Shown here: positions 35,360 to 43,502 of the stretch, in pieces
Layout: each line of letters begins with the position of its first letter
Position numbering within the stretch: position 1 is the first letter of the stretch
Source: Anaerolineae bacterium
GTDB lineage: Bacteria; Chloroflexota; Anaerolineae; Aggregatilineales; UBA2796
Assembly: GCA_019637555.1 (NCBI GenBank)
Contig: JAHBVK010000001.1
Coordinates: forward strand, 186,001-250,000
Reading direction: 5' to 3'
DNA: 64,000 bases
Notes under the pieces: model-generated
Database searches by the model: none
What the model was told of the DNA's origin: nothing
What the model saw: the letters and a program-made list of their open reading frames with translations, nothing else
Program-made: the position numbers and the translations under genes

Positions 35360-37675
35360 ATGACCAATAGAAATCTTGATGGGCGCGATGTAGTCTTGGA
35401 CGTGCAGGGAGTAACCAAGCGCTTCCCCGGCATTATTGCCAACGACAATGTAAATCTACAATTACGGCGTGGCGAAATTCTGGCGCTGCTGGGTGAGAAT
35501 GGCGCTGGTAAATCCACATTAATGAATATCATTTATGGCTTGTATCACCCCGATGAAGGCTCGATCAAACTGCGCGGTAAATCTGTGCATTTCGAGAGTC
35601 CGCGCGAAGCGATTCGTAGCGGCATCGGTATGGTACATCAACACTTCCAGTTGATCCCCGTTATGACGGTAGCCGAAAACGTCTTGATCGGTGAAGAGTC
35701 ATCCGTAAAAGACAAAGATGGCAGAACGCGTGCTACTACACAGCCAGAGGAAACCCGCGCCGCTGGAACAGTTAGGTTGATCTGGGGCATATTGTGGCGC
35801 GCGTTCGTTCCAGTCGTGGCGATCGTCATCGGCGCACTGGTAGGCTACGTGCTGCAATTGGCATTTTTCACGCTGGCGACCTATTTCGTACAAGGCTCGG
35901 AATTTCAAGGATCCGCCTTTCAACGTCTTGGTATTTTAAGTAAGGCAGAACGTGTCTTCGGATTCTGGTACCAGAGCGCACCTGCCGCTGCGACAATTCT
36001 GCTGTGGTTACCCGCGGTCATCGGCTGTCTGGTTGCTGCCTTCGCATTGGTACTAATGTATCGTGGTGCGCGTTCGACGTGGCGAGGACGCAGCCGAGTT
36101 GCACCTAAAACTGCCCGCGTGGATCTACTAGTTGATTCCCTGATCGATTTATTTGTGACCGTAACCCAAGTGCAGGATCAGAAGCGTGCAGCAGATCAAG
36201 TACATGATATCTCTCGTCAGTTTAACCTAGAAGTTGATCCTGATGCCTACATCGAAAAACTACCAGTCGGTATCCAGCAGCGCGTGGAGATCGTCAAGGC
36301 ACTGTATCGTAAAGCAGACATCTTAATCCTTGATGAACCAACTGCGGTGCTAACGCCACAAGAATCGCGTGAACTGTTCAAAATCATGAAGCAGCTCGCC
36401 TCGCAAGGCGTATCTATTATCTTTATCACGCATAAGTTGAAGGAAGTGCTTGAGGTTGCAGATCGGATCATCGTGATGCGCGCTGGCAAAGTTGCTGGTG
36501 TGGCTGATCCGCAAAACTCTACCGATGCATCGTTGGCGGCAATGATGGTCGGGCGCGAAGTGATGCTGCGCGTTGATAAGGCGGTAGCAGAACCGGGCGC
36601 TCCTGTGCTGGTCGTTGAAGGAGTATCGGCGCGAGATGAGCGAGGAGCGGTTGCTGTCAATGGCGTCAGTTTTGAGGTCTGCGTGGGCGAAATCCTCGGC
36701 ATTGCTGGTGTTCAGGGTAACGGGCAAACGGAATTAGTGGAAGTGTTGACCGGACTGCGCGAACCGATAGGTGGTACGATGCAAATCAATGGGCATCTGA
36801 TCCACAGCGGCGATCCCCGCGCAGTCACCACTGCGAGTACAGGACACGTACCTGAAGATCGGCATCGCTACGGGATGGTCATGCCATTCCCGGTGTCTGA
36901 CAATCTGGTGCTCAATCAGTATTACGAGCAACCGTTTGCGACTTACCCATCATGGCGGCAGCTACCAATTGCCACAGTATTGTACTTAACGGTATTCGCC
37001 GTCATCGCTCTGATCGCAGCGGCGGTGTGGACGTCAGTGCTGTGGCCTGCACTGCAATCCGGACTAAATCTAGCAGAACTAAACCCGCGTCGTGAAACTG
37101 GTCCGTTTATCTTTGCATTGCTGCTGACGGTAGGCTACGCAACGCTAGTATTCTTCGTTGGTAATGCACTCACAGCATTGATGCTTAGTCGAATCGGACG
37201 CCTAATAATCAAACCCAACAGCGTGAGTGATAACGGCTTGATCCGCGACGAAGAAGAGATCCGGGAGAACGCTATTCAACTGGTAGAAGAATTCGACATC
37301 CGCACTCCCGGAATCGAGGTGAAAGGTGGCAATCTCAGCGGTGGCAACCAACAGAAGATGGTAGTAGCACGTGAATTCAGTCGTCAACCACGACTGCTAA
37401 TCGCGTCGCAGCCCACGCGGGGTATTGACGTCGGTTCCATCGAGTTTATCCATAAGCGGATTGTTCAACTGCGCGATGAAGGTGCAGCGGTGTTACTCGT
37501 CTCGGCAGAACTTGATGAGATCGTGGCGCTCTCCGATCGCATTGCAGTGATGTATAAAGGGGAGATCATCGCTGTGCTACCTGCCGAGCAAGCAACGCGC
37601 GAACAACTTGGTCTGTTGATGGCAGGAGTGAAACCAGAAGTCGCTAGCAGCAATGTGTTCACCGAAGAAGTGTGA
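35360..37675 (+). CDS. dual ABC ATPase with membrane-helix insertions in both halves
   Basis: 771 residues, against about 500-520 for this class (YufO/NupO, RbsA-like). The first ATPase domain has Walker A GENGAGKS (45-52), Q-loop VHQHFQL (92-98), signature-region LPVGIQQRVEI (301-311) and Walker B ILILDEPTAV (321-330). The second has the class-typical degenerate Walker A GVQGNGQTE, signature NLSGGNQQK (658-666) and IASQPTRGID (681-690). Between Q-loop and signature each domain carries extra sequence. In the first, residues about 113-275 include hydrophobic spans near 140-175 and 208-233. In the second, residues about 522-620 include spans near 537-563 and 580-610. The frame is unbroken. The insertions fall in the helical subdomain that touches the permeases, so this ATPase may be membrane-anchored (inference). 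Confidence 0.92.
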   Translation: MTNRNLDGRDVVLDVQGVTKRFPGIIANDNVNLQLRRGEILALLGENGAGKSTLMNIIYGLYHPDEGSIKLRGKSVHFESPREAIRSGIGMVHQHFQLIPVMTVAENVLIGEESSVKDKDGRTRATTQPEETRAAGTVRLIWGILWRAFVPVVAIVIGALVGYVLQLAFFTLATYFVQGSEFQGSAFQRLGILSKAERVFGFWYQSAPAAATILLWLPAVIGCLVAAFALVLMYRGARSTWRGRSRVAPKTARVDLLVDSLIDLFVTVTQVQDQKRAADQVHDISRQFNLEVDPDAYIEKLPVGIQQRVEIVKALYRKADILILDEPTAVLTPQESRELFKIMKQLASQGVSIIFITHKLKEVLEVADRIIVMRAGKVAGVADPQNSTDASLAAMMVGREVMLRVDKAVAEPGAPVLVVEGVSARDERGAVAVNGVSFEVCVGEILGIAGVQGNGQTELVEVLTGLREPIGGTMQINGHLIHSGDPRAVTTASTGHVPEDRHRYGMVMPFPVSDNLVLNQYYEQPFATYPSWRQLPIATVLYLTVFAVIALIAAAVWTSVLWPALQSGLNLAELNPRRETGPFIFALLLTVGYATLVFFVGNALTALMLSRIGRLIIKPNSVSDNGLIRDEEEIRENAIQLVEEFDIRTPGIEVKGGNLSGGNQQKMVVAREFSRQPRLLIASQPTRGIDVGSIEFIHKRIVQLRDEGAAVLLVSAELDEIVALSDRIAVMYKGEIIAVLPAEQATREQLGLLMAGVKPEVASSNVFTEEV

Positions 37676-37764
37676 TCTGAATCAAAGCATTTGATGTTAC
37701 TCGTTCTGCTTGTGATGTTGTGATCATATGCGCTCTAGTTAAGCATCTATTGCGTTAATGAGTG

Positions 37765-38262
37765 CTAGCCAACATGCATATTGCCATAGCGCACCAAGAG
37801 TTCAGGAAGTTCACTAATGCGAGTGTCTTCGCCCAATATTACACGACTGATCTCCGCAGGTAAAAGCGATGTATCTAGGCTTTCGTAGGCGAAGATGCGC
37901 ACTGGTGTGCCGAAATCCAGTTCCCGCAGGAACACTTGCAGGGGTGCTCCGCCAAACGCCTTAATTCCGATGATGTCGGAGCGGGGATACAACTGGAATC
38001 GTTCCAAAATGAAGTCCCATGCTTCGCGCCCCACCAGTGCCACACCTTTTTCGGAAACGAACAGTCCGGGGATTATCGCTTGCGTGTTGGGACTTAAAAG
38101 CGAAATCCCATAACGCAGCACCAATGGACCGCTAAGGCGCGGAGCGTAACTGGTGAACGCCACATTTGTCGTACCGATCAACAGGGTGCTGCCTTCGGGC
38201 AGATCGTAGACCGCTCCGTTGACCGTTTCGTGAACAAATTCGGGATCGGGTATTTTGGACAT
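37765..38262 (-). CDS. hypothetical protein
   Basis: 165 residues from ATG 38262 (MSKIPDPEF). ATG 38268 is possible, but the -10 box at 38271-38276 lies only 2 bases before it and 8 before 38262, so a leaderless mRNA starting at 38262 is more likely. It is a soluble alpha/beta protein with no signal or known motif (YDLPEGSTLLIGTTNVAFTSY, VALVGREAWDFILERF). It is separate from the ABC operon on the opposite strand. Function unknown. Confidence 0.7.
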   Translation of the reverse strand: MSKIPDPEFVHETVNGAVYDLPEGSTLLIGTTNVAFTSYAPRLSGPLVLRYGISLLSPNTQAIIPGLFVSEKGVALVGREAWDFILERFQLYPRSDIIGIKAFGGAPLQVFLRELDFGTPVRIFAYESLDTSLLPAEISRVILGEDTRISELPELLVRYGNMHVG

Positions 38263-38270
38263 GAGCATTA

Positions 38271-38276
38271 GTTATA
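38271..38276 (-). promoter_or_regulatory. -10 box, probable leaderless transcript
   Basis: Minus-strand TATAAC, 8 bases before ATG 38262. This spacing puts the transcription start at or near the initiation codon. Confidence 0.4.
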
Positions 38277-38336
38277 ATGCGGATTCTTCCACAACGGCAA
38301 CCGCAGCGATTTGATTAACTAAAAGTTTCCAATACA

Positions 38337-39257
38337 TTAAGCTGAAAATTCAGGTAATACCTCGTGCGCAAGCAGGTCGATAATATCGTCACGACTCTGC
38401 CCCTGAATCTCGACCATGAATTGATCGACTCCCAATTCTACAAATGCACGAATTTGCGAAATTACGCTAGCAACGTCCCCGCATATTGCGTTGTTGTGCG
38501 TCCAGCGACCATTGCTAAGTGCTGCCGCTTCCTGCTCGGTGCTGGCAACTGCGATCCTGCCAAACCATGATTTACGAATACTATTGAAATCGCGCCCAAC
38601 CGTCTGGCAGTGTTGGCGCAGCACATTCAAACGCTCTGTATACCGATGAATGGGCGCATCGGGTAGATTCCAACCATCGGCAAAACGCGCAGCTAACATC
38701 ATCGTCCGTTCGCCACCGCCACCTACAATCAGCGATGGTATGGGGTCTGGTTTGGGTTCGCAGTATGCATCGACGATGTGATAGTGCTTTCCATGATAAG
38801 TAACCTTGCCCGCCGTTTTCCACATCCTCAACATAATTTCGATGGTATCTTCCAGTTGATCAATGCGCACCCCTGCTGATGGATAGGGATAACCATAAGC
38901 GAGGTATTCATCTTCTTTCCAGCCCGCCCCAATACCCATGACGAAGCGCCCATTAGATAAATCCTGCAAGGTCGCCGCCATCTTCGCCAGCAGCGCTGGA
39001 TTGCGATAGCTCTGACCTAGTACCATCGGTCCGATCATGTATTCAGGGAAATGGGAGGCGAGATACGCCATCACCGTCCACGCCTCAAACGTTGGATTAT
39101 CGCCCCAGAAAAAGTGATCGGTCATCCAGATGCTGGTGAAATGCGGTTGAAGTTTTGGCAGCAGAATATCAAGGTCAGAGACGAAGCTGGAGGGATGACG
39201 TCCTTTTTCAGGTCCGGGATATAGCGCAACGCCAAATTCTATGGGCATAGATGGCAT
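38337..39257 (-). CDS. luciferase-like (LLM class) flavin/F420-dependent oxidoreductase
   Basis: 306 residues. TIM-barrel oxidoreductase of the bacterial luciferase superfamily. Hallmarks are FTSIWMTDHFFWGDNPTFEAWT near the N terminus, IGPMVLGQSYRNPALLAKMAATLQDLSNGRFVMGIGAGW, and IPSLIVGGGGERTMMLAARFADGWN. The GAGW and GGGGER segments are typical of F420-dependent members, but FMN cannot be excluded from sequence. No signal peptide, so cytoplasmic. Monocistronic as far as can be seen. Substrate unknown. Confidence 0.9.
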   Translation of the reverse strand: MPSMPIEFGVALYPGPEKGRHPSSFVSDLDILLPKLQPHFTSIWMTDHFFWGDNPTFEAWTVMAYLASHFPEYMIGPMVLGQSYRNPALLAKMAATLQDLSNGRFVMGIGAGWKEDEYLAYGYPYPSAGVRIDQLEDTIEIMLRMWKTAGKVTYHGKHYHIVDAYCEPKPDPIPSLIVGGGGERTMMLAARFADGWNLPDAPIHRYTERLNVLRQHCQTVGRDFNSIRKSWFGRIAVASTEQEAAALSNGRWTHNNAICGDVASVISQIRAFVELGVDQFMVEIQGQSRDDIIDLLAHEVLPEFSA

Positions 39258-39349
39258 CCTTTTCCTAAGTTGCCAGGAAGAAGCACGGATTGATTGTGGC
39301 AGATCGCCAGTGATTGGGCTAGTTTTCGGAGGAGTGATCGAAATAAGTA

Positions 39350-39372
39350 GGGAGTGGGTTCACCCCACTCCC
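39350..39372 (-). terminator. terminator of the metalloprotease gene
   Basis: 9-bp perfect stem GGGAGTGGG (39350-39358) with CCCACTCCC (39364-39372). On the minus strand it follows the protease stop by 20 bases and is followed by TACTTATTT. Confidence 0.78.
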
Positions 39373-39392
39373 CTGACCTAGTGATCTAGTAG

Positions 39393-41183
39393 TTATTGCA
39401 CTTGGACATCGTACTCGTAGACGTAGTTACCTGCTGAGTAGATATCGATACCGTCATAGAGGTCTTGTCTCAGCACCATTGTGGCAGTGAGTTTGACCGT
39501 GCCCGGTTGCCAATTCGATAGCAGCACGAAGTTATTCACACACACTAGTCCATTACCTTCACCTTTAGGCTGCGTCTGCGTCACCAACGATCTATCGATC
39601 TGCGTGTCATTGACGTAGAACTGCACTTCCAAGTTCTTGAGATTATCGTTCAAGAGTTGGGCATCGTTGGTACACCAAGGCAGATTCCAAACGTACGTAT
39701 CACCGCTACTCACTTGTCCTGCTCGACGTTGCGTATTCGGGGCGAGCGAGTTATTAAACGGTGAAGTCAGTATGGAATCAAGCGGTTGGTAGCGCGAGAG
39801 ATCAACCGCACTGCCTTTGCTCACTTGCACATTTGACGTCGGTACAACAGATCCACTTGATTGTGTTGGTCGTGGCTGTTCAACTGCGCCATAGACGATG
39901 CTCAGTTCATAATTACCCGCCGAGTTACCCTGTGCCTGCTGGCTTCGTGTAGCCGCAACCGTATAGTAACCTGTCTGCGGGAAACGTAGATTGATCAGCG
40001 CCGCGTTCAAATCTCCGCCGCTATCATCGTCATAGGCGAGGATATTGTTGTTCGCGTCGATCACAACAAGGAAAGGATCGAGATCCCCGGACAAACGATT
40101 CATCTTGATCGACACTGTTTCGCCCGCCTGCACATCAAAATCCCAAAATTCGATGTAGGTCGAATCATCGATAGTGCTTTCGACGGTATCCTGCCCGGAA
40201 CTACTCGGTGGTGGGGTACGCGCTGGACTCGACCCCGCACTAACACCTCCGGTGCCTGATCCGTACATACGCTGCACGCCTTCGATGTCGTCTTCAGCAG
40301 GTTTGAGGTTGTAGGGACTATAGGTGGGGTACATCAGAGCGTTGGCATCATTACTGTGCAGCAAACCCAAAATGTGCCCGAATTCATGCGTCGCCACTGC
40401 CAGCAGTGAAATGTCATCGTAGTTACGTGGCTCTCGCAGCACCCAGTTCTCGGCTTCATCAAATTGCACTTGACCAGCACAAGGACTAGACGGCGGGCAG
40501 GCTTGACCAAGGACATTGGACGAACCATCGATCTGCCCGAATTCGATCACGATGTCGGCATTATCGGTTTGAACTTCGGCAAATTTCAATGGTGATACTG
40601 CTGCCCATGCTGCCCACGCCTCAGCAACAACTTGCTCTGTCTCCTCATAAGAGAAGCCCGGAACAGCATTATAAAGGCGATAGGTCAGCGAAGTTTTATC
40701 CCATGGACGGGAGAGTTGATAAGCTAGCGCATCCTGCTCGCCTTCAAAATAGATCGCGCCGTTGATCAGTTCCCTGATCACCATCAAGGAATACTGCCCA
40801 TCCGTCTTGTTCTTATCTTCGACGGAGATGCGATAGATACCGTCGGCGCTCAAAACAATGCCGCTGAGACGAGCATCTCGTTTGCCACCGCCGTTGTCAT
40901 CTTCACCAATCAGTTGTCCTTGGGGGTTATATAAGCGTAGGTAAGGATCAATATTTCCCCCATTCGCGTTCAACTCAATCGTCAGTTTGTCACCCACCTT
41001 GCCTTCGATGGTGTAAACGGCAGTACTCGAACTAGCCGTAAACTGACCGCTAACAGGCTGCCCGAATTGGATCGGTTGTTCCTGTCCCTGTGCGCGGGCA
41101 TAGATTGCCGGAATCAGGAAGACGGCAATCCAGAATCCTGCCCAGATCAAAAGTGCACCAATTACTGTGCGTCGTGATTGCAT
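39393..41183 (-). CDS. secreted matrixin-type metalloprotease flanked by PPC-like domains
   Basis: 596 residues from ATG 41183, which has GAGGGG just upstream. A TTG at 41195 would add 4 residues and overlap that site. A signal or anchor helix (8-32) is followed by a PPC-like beta domain (about 40-140: VYTIEGKVGDKLTIEL, IDPYLRLYNPQGQLIGEDDNG). Next comes the protease domain with the zinc motif HEFGHILGLLH (266-276) and the Met-turn ALMYPTY. A second PPC-like domain follows (TYIEFWDFDVQAGETVSIKM, LDPFLVVIDANNNILAYDDDSG), then a beta-rich C-terminal region of about 150 residues. Acts outside the membrane. The zinc motif is complete, so it should be active. Target unknown. Confidence 0.9.
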   Translation of the reverse strand: MQSRRTVIGALLIWAGFWIAVFLIPAIYARAQGQEQPIQFGQPVSGQFTASSSTAVYTIEGKVGDKLTIELNANGGNIDPYLRLYNPQGQLIGEDDNGGGKRDARLSGIVLSADGIYRISVEDKNKTDGQYSLMVIRELINGAIYFEGEQDALAYQLSRPWDKTSLTYRLYNAVPGFSYEETEQVVAEAWAAWAAVSPLKFAEVQTDNADIVIEFGQIDGSSNVLGQACPPSSPCAGQVQFDEAENWVLREPRNYDDISLLAVATHEFGHILGLLHSNDANALMYPTYSPYNLKPAEDDIEGVQRMYGSGTGGVSAGSSPARTPPPSSSGQDTVESTIDDSTYIEFWDFDVQAGETVSIKMNRLSGDLDPFLVVIDANNNILAYDDDSGGDLNAALINLRFPQTGYYTVAATRSQQAQGNSAGNYELSIVYGAVEQPRPTQSSGSVVPTSNVQVSKGSAVDLSRYQPLDSILTSPFNNSLAPNTQRRAGQVSSGDTYVWNLPWCTNDAQLLNDNLKNLEVQFYVNDTQIDRSLVTQTQPKGEGNGLVCVNNFVLLSNWQPGTVKLTATMVLRQDLYDGIDIYSAGNYVYEYDVQVQ

Positions 41184-41209
41184 TTTGCCCCTCAATCGAA
41201 AAGGTAGTA

Positions 41210-42349
41210 CTAACTAAAGCTCGCGCCGCCACCGGAGTCTTTATCATTGCCAGTGCGTCCGATATTACGATCCTGATCCGCGCTGCGACGGAATCCCCGC
41301 CCACTACCACTACCACTGGAACTCGAATCAGAATCGGAACTACCGAAAGGATTACTGGATCTACCAGAGGAACGCCGATCTCCAAATAAGCCACCCAAGC
41401 CACCTAAGCCGCCAGTTGGTCGTGACGAGTTGCCGCCGATTCCACCGGATAATCCACCACCCAAAAAGGTACGCAGCAAACCGCTTAGTAAGCCGCCGCC
41501 ACCAAGCAAAACCAAAACTACTGCGCCGCAGCAAAGTAATGCTAAGACACCAAAACCGGGCAATTCGAGTGTTCCCGAAGTGCCATCACCGCCCGTCGGG
41601 ACTCCCGGAATAACGCCGCCTGACCCGCTGCCGTTGTCGCCGCTACCAGTATCGCCGCCGCCAACAGTGCTTCCGTCGCCCGCCGCACCCACGCCTTCGC
41701 CATATGGGATTTGCACCGAGAATGACTGTCCCGCAGGGATAGCACTGCGCGTTGTCAGGATTAACTCACTGCCATTAGCGCTGACATCAACATCAGCGAT
41801 ATTCGAACGAATCAAGCTTGTATCAGGCTGTTCTCCGGAGGGGAAAATAATACGCCCGGTACTACTGAGTACACTGAAATCATGTTCACCGGGTACGATA
41901 CGCCAATCCACCATGCCATCGGTAGGGCTTTGCGCGACATAAGTAATTTGAACAGTGAATTGTCCATCTGCTTGCTGTGGTTGCGGCAGCACATAATTCA
42001 AGGTAATTCTGCCGCCACTGTTACTTACCGAGTATGTTCCGGGCTGTTCAGAGTTATTTTCTTGCAAAGCTTGTGGTGTGGAAGAACCACTGCTAACTAC
42101 ACGCACACCTTGAATATCAACGTCAGCCGTCCATATACGAGCGCCGCGACGAATTGTGCCGCTTAAGATATGGATCGATTGAGTCTCTACGATGTTGAAT
42201 ACATTATTTGGTTGTACGGTGATCTGTGCATCCCAACGACGCCATTCCAGATCGATGCTTTGTGCACGAACATTCAATGGCAATGTCAACAGCATCAACA
42301 AGAGTGTGACCAATGTTGAAGCCAGTAATCTGGATTTCGATTTATTCAT
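41210..42349 (-). CDS. DUF2207-like membrane protein with Gly/Ser-rich tail
   Basis: 379 residues. Signal peptide (about 1-30) and an extracytoplasmic beta domain (LEWRRWDAQITVQPNNVFNIVETQSIHI, ITLNYVLPQPQQADGQFTVQITY, DWRIVPGEH) that resembles the N-terminal domain of DUF2207 proteins. One strong membrane helix (GFGVLALLCCGAVVLVLLGG) is preceded by a Gly/Ser linker. The cytoplasmic tail is low-complexity and ends GGGASFS, a C-terminal style also found in DUF2207 and TPM-domain proteins. It is 26 bases upstream of the protease gene, so the two probably form an operon. Function not known. Confidence 0.75.
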   Translation of the reverse strand: MNKSKSRLLASTLVTLLLMLLTLPLNVRAQSIDLEWRRWDAQITVQPNNVFNIVETQSIHILSGTIRRGARIWTADVDIQGVRVVSSGSSTPQALQENNSEQPGTYSVSNSGGRITLNYVLPQPQQADGQFTVQITYVAQSPTDGMVDWRIVPGEHDFSVLSSTGRIIFPSGEQPDTSLIRSNIADVDVSANGSELILTTRSAIPAGQSFSVQIPYGEGVGAAGDGSTVGGGDTGSGDNGSGSGGVIPGVPTGGDGTSGTLELPGFGVLALLCCGAVVLVLLGGGGLLSGLLRTFLGGGLSGGIGGNSSRPTGGLGGLGGLFGDRRSSGRSSNPFGSSDSDSSSSGSGSGRGFRRSADQDRNIGRTGNDKDSGGGASFS

Positions 42350-42543
42350 GATCTAATGCCTTTCGATGGAAGTAAGGCAGCAAAAACATAGAGCCAGTTT
42401 AGGTTGTGCCCTTTAGGAAGCAGTCTAAGCTGCGATGGAGTGCTAATCATGGGCATAATGCATATACCATGATAGGAAAGGTGGAGGATTTTGGTATAGG
42501 AGAACTGATGATCATAGATGCACATTGTAGGTTTCCGATGAAA

Positions 42544-42586
42544 CGGGTGAAGACCGCAGCCAATATAGTCGAGCAGTCTTCACCCG
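42544..42586 (-). terminator. long-loop inverted repeat downstream of 42614 gene
   Basis: 11-bp perfect arms CGGGTGAAGAC (42544-42554) and GTCTTCACCCG (42576-42586) with a 21-base loop. It lies 27 bases past the minus-strand stop and is followed on that strand by TTTCATC. Probable terminator. Confidence 0.55.
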
Positions 42587-42613
42587 CTGATCACCATTAG
42601 CGTAACCGCTTTC

Positions 42614-43369
42614 TCAGTCAAGCAGGTTGCGATAATCTGCTGGCAAATATGGCGCAAGTAGATCGGTGAATAGAGGGTACATCCCCAAATCACCTCCGCC
42701 TAGTTCGGCAATATCAGCACTTCGGATCACGCCCCAATCCTTGAGACATACACCCATTCGGATTGTGACGCCGTCGCTGCGTGGTATCTCGATACGCACC
42801 CGATCAATGCAGGCAGTGTCTGGTGCTGTGACTGCGTTTCCAACATTCAAGGCAGTCATTGCTGTCTCAAACTCGGCGCTGCCGGGGAAGATCTGTGCTT
42901 TACGCTCAAACTGATTGGTCTGTGCATTGAGAACATCAATGTACACTGCCGAGGCTAACCCAAGCTGCGCCGTTTCATAGGGATTGACTGCCCGCCCGAC
43001 AGCCGAAGGATCGAAGGTGGGCGTCGGCGTCCCGCCGGGAAAGATTGGCGTCAAGGTCAGGAATGCAGAGGGAATGGTTGGAAATGCTGTTGGAGGCGGA
43101 GTCGGAGGTGGTACCCGTCCACCAGCCAAGAACACCAAAAATGTAACGCAACTACATAAGAAGCACATTGCCAGCAGAAACCCTGCCGCCAAAATTACAC
43201 CAACACTGACCCCTAAACGATCTCCCAATGCCTGCAACGGATTACGCGATAGGCTAGACGGCAGCGGTTGCTGCTGGTATGACTGTTGGTAGCCCTGCTG
43301 CTGTTGCGGCTGCTGGTAAGGAGGATAGGGCGTTTGTTGTGGTGGTTGGTTGGGATCGTACTGGTTCAC
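42614..43369 (-). CDS. membrane-anchored protein with Gln/Pro-rich N terminus
   Basis: 251 residues. The first 40 residues are Gln/Pro/Tyr repeats (PPQQTPYPPYQQ). A membrane helix follows at about 58-84 (VGVILAAGFLLAMCFLCSCVTF), then a Pro/Thr linker (PPPTPPPTAFPTIP) and an extracytoplasmic globular domain with two Cys (TACIDRVRIEIPR, IRMGVCLKDWGV) that might form a disulfide. AGGAGG lies about 15 bases before ATG 43369. Divergent from the LytR-family gene, suggesting an envelope role. No family recognised. Confidence 0.75.
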   Translation of the reverse strand: MNQYDPNQPPQQTPYPPYQQPQQQQGYQQSYQQQPLPSSLSRNPLQALGDRLGVSVGVILAAGFLLAMCFLCSCVTFLVFLAGGRVPPPTPPPTAFPTIPSAFLTLTPIFPGGTPTPTFDPSAVGRAVNPYETAQLGLASAVYIDVLNAQTNQFERKAQIFPGSAEFETAMTALNVGNAVTAPDTACIDRVRIEIPRSDGVTIRMGVCLKDWGVIRSADIAELGGGDLGMYPLFTDLLAPYLPADYRNLLD

Positions 43370-43502
43370 GGGATGCGCCTCCTGTGTACGTTACTTGAAT
43401 ATAGCGCCTTTCCTACGTTTACTCAATCAGCACTCGCTATCACTCTGATGCGACGGTAAGATTCTCCCAAATTCCGGGAGGACTCGGGGCTAGGTACGCT
43501 TA

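Noticed and set aside
41430..41942. 170-codon plus-strand proline-rich ORF
   Set aside because: Antisense shadow of the Gly/Ser-rich tail of the DUF2207-like gene.
42406..42600. 64-codon ORF in the 264-base gap before 42614
   Set aside because: No ribosome site, no recognisable protein pattern, and half of it is the terminator-like inverted repeat.
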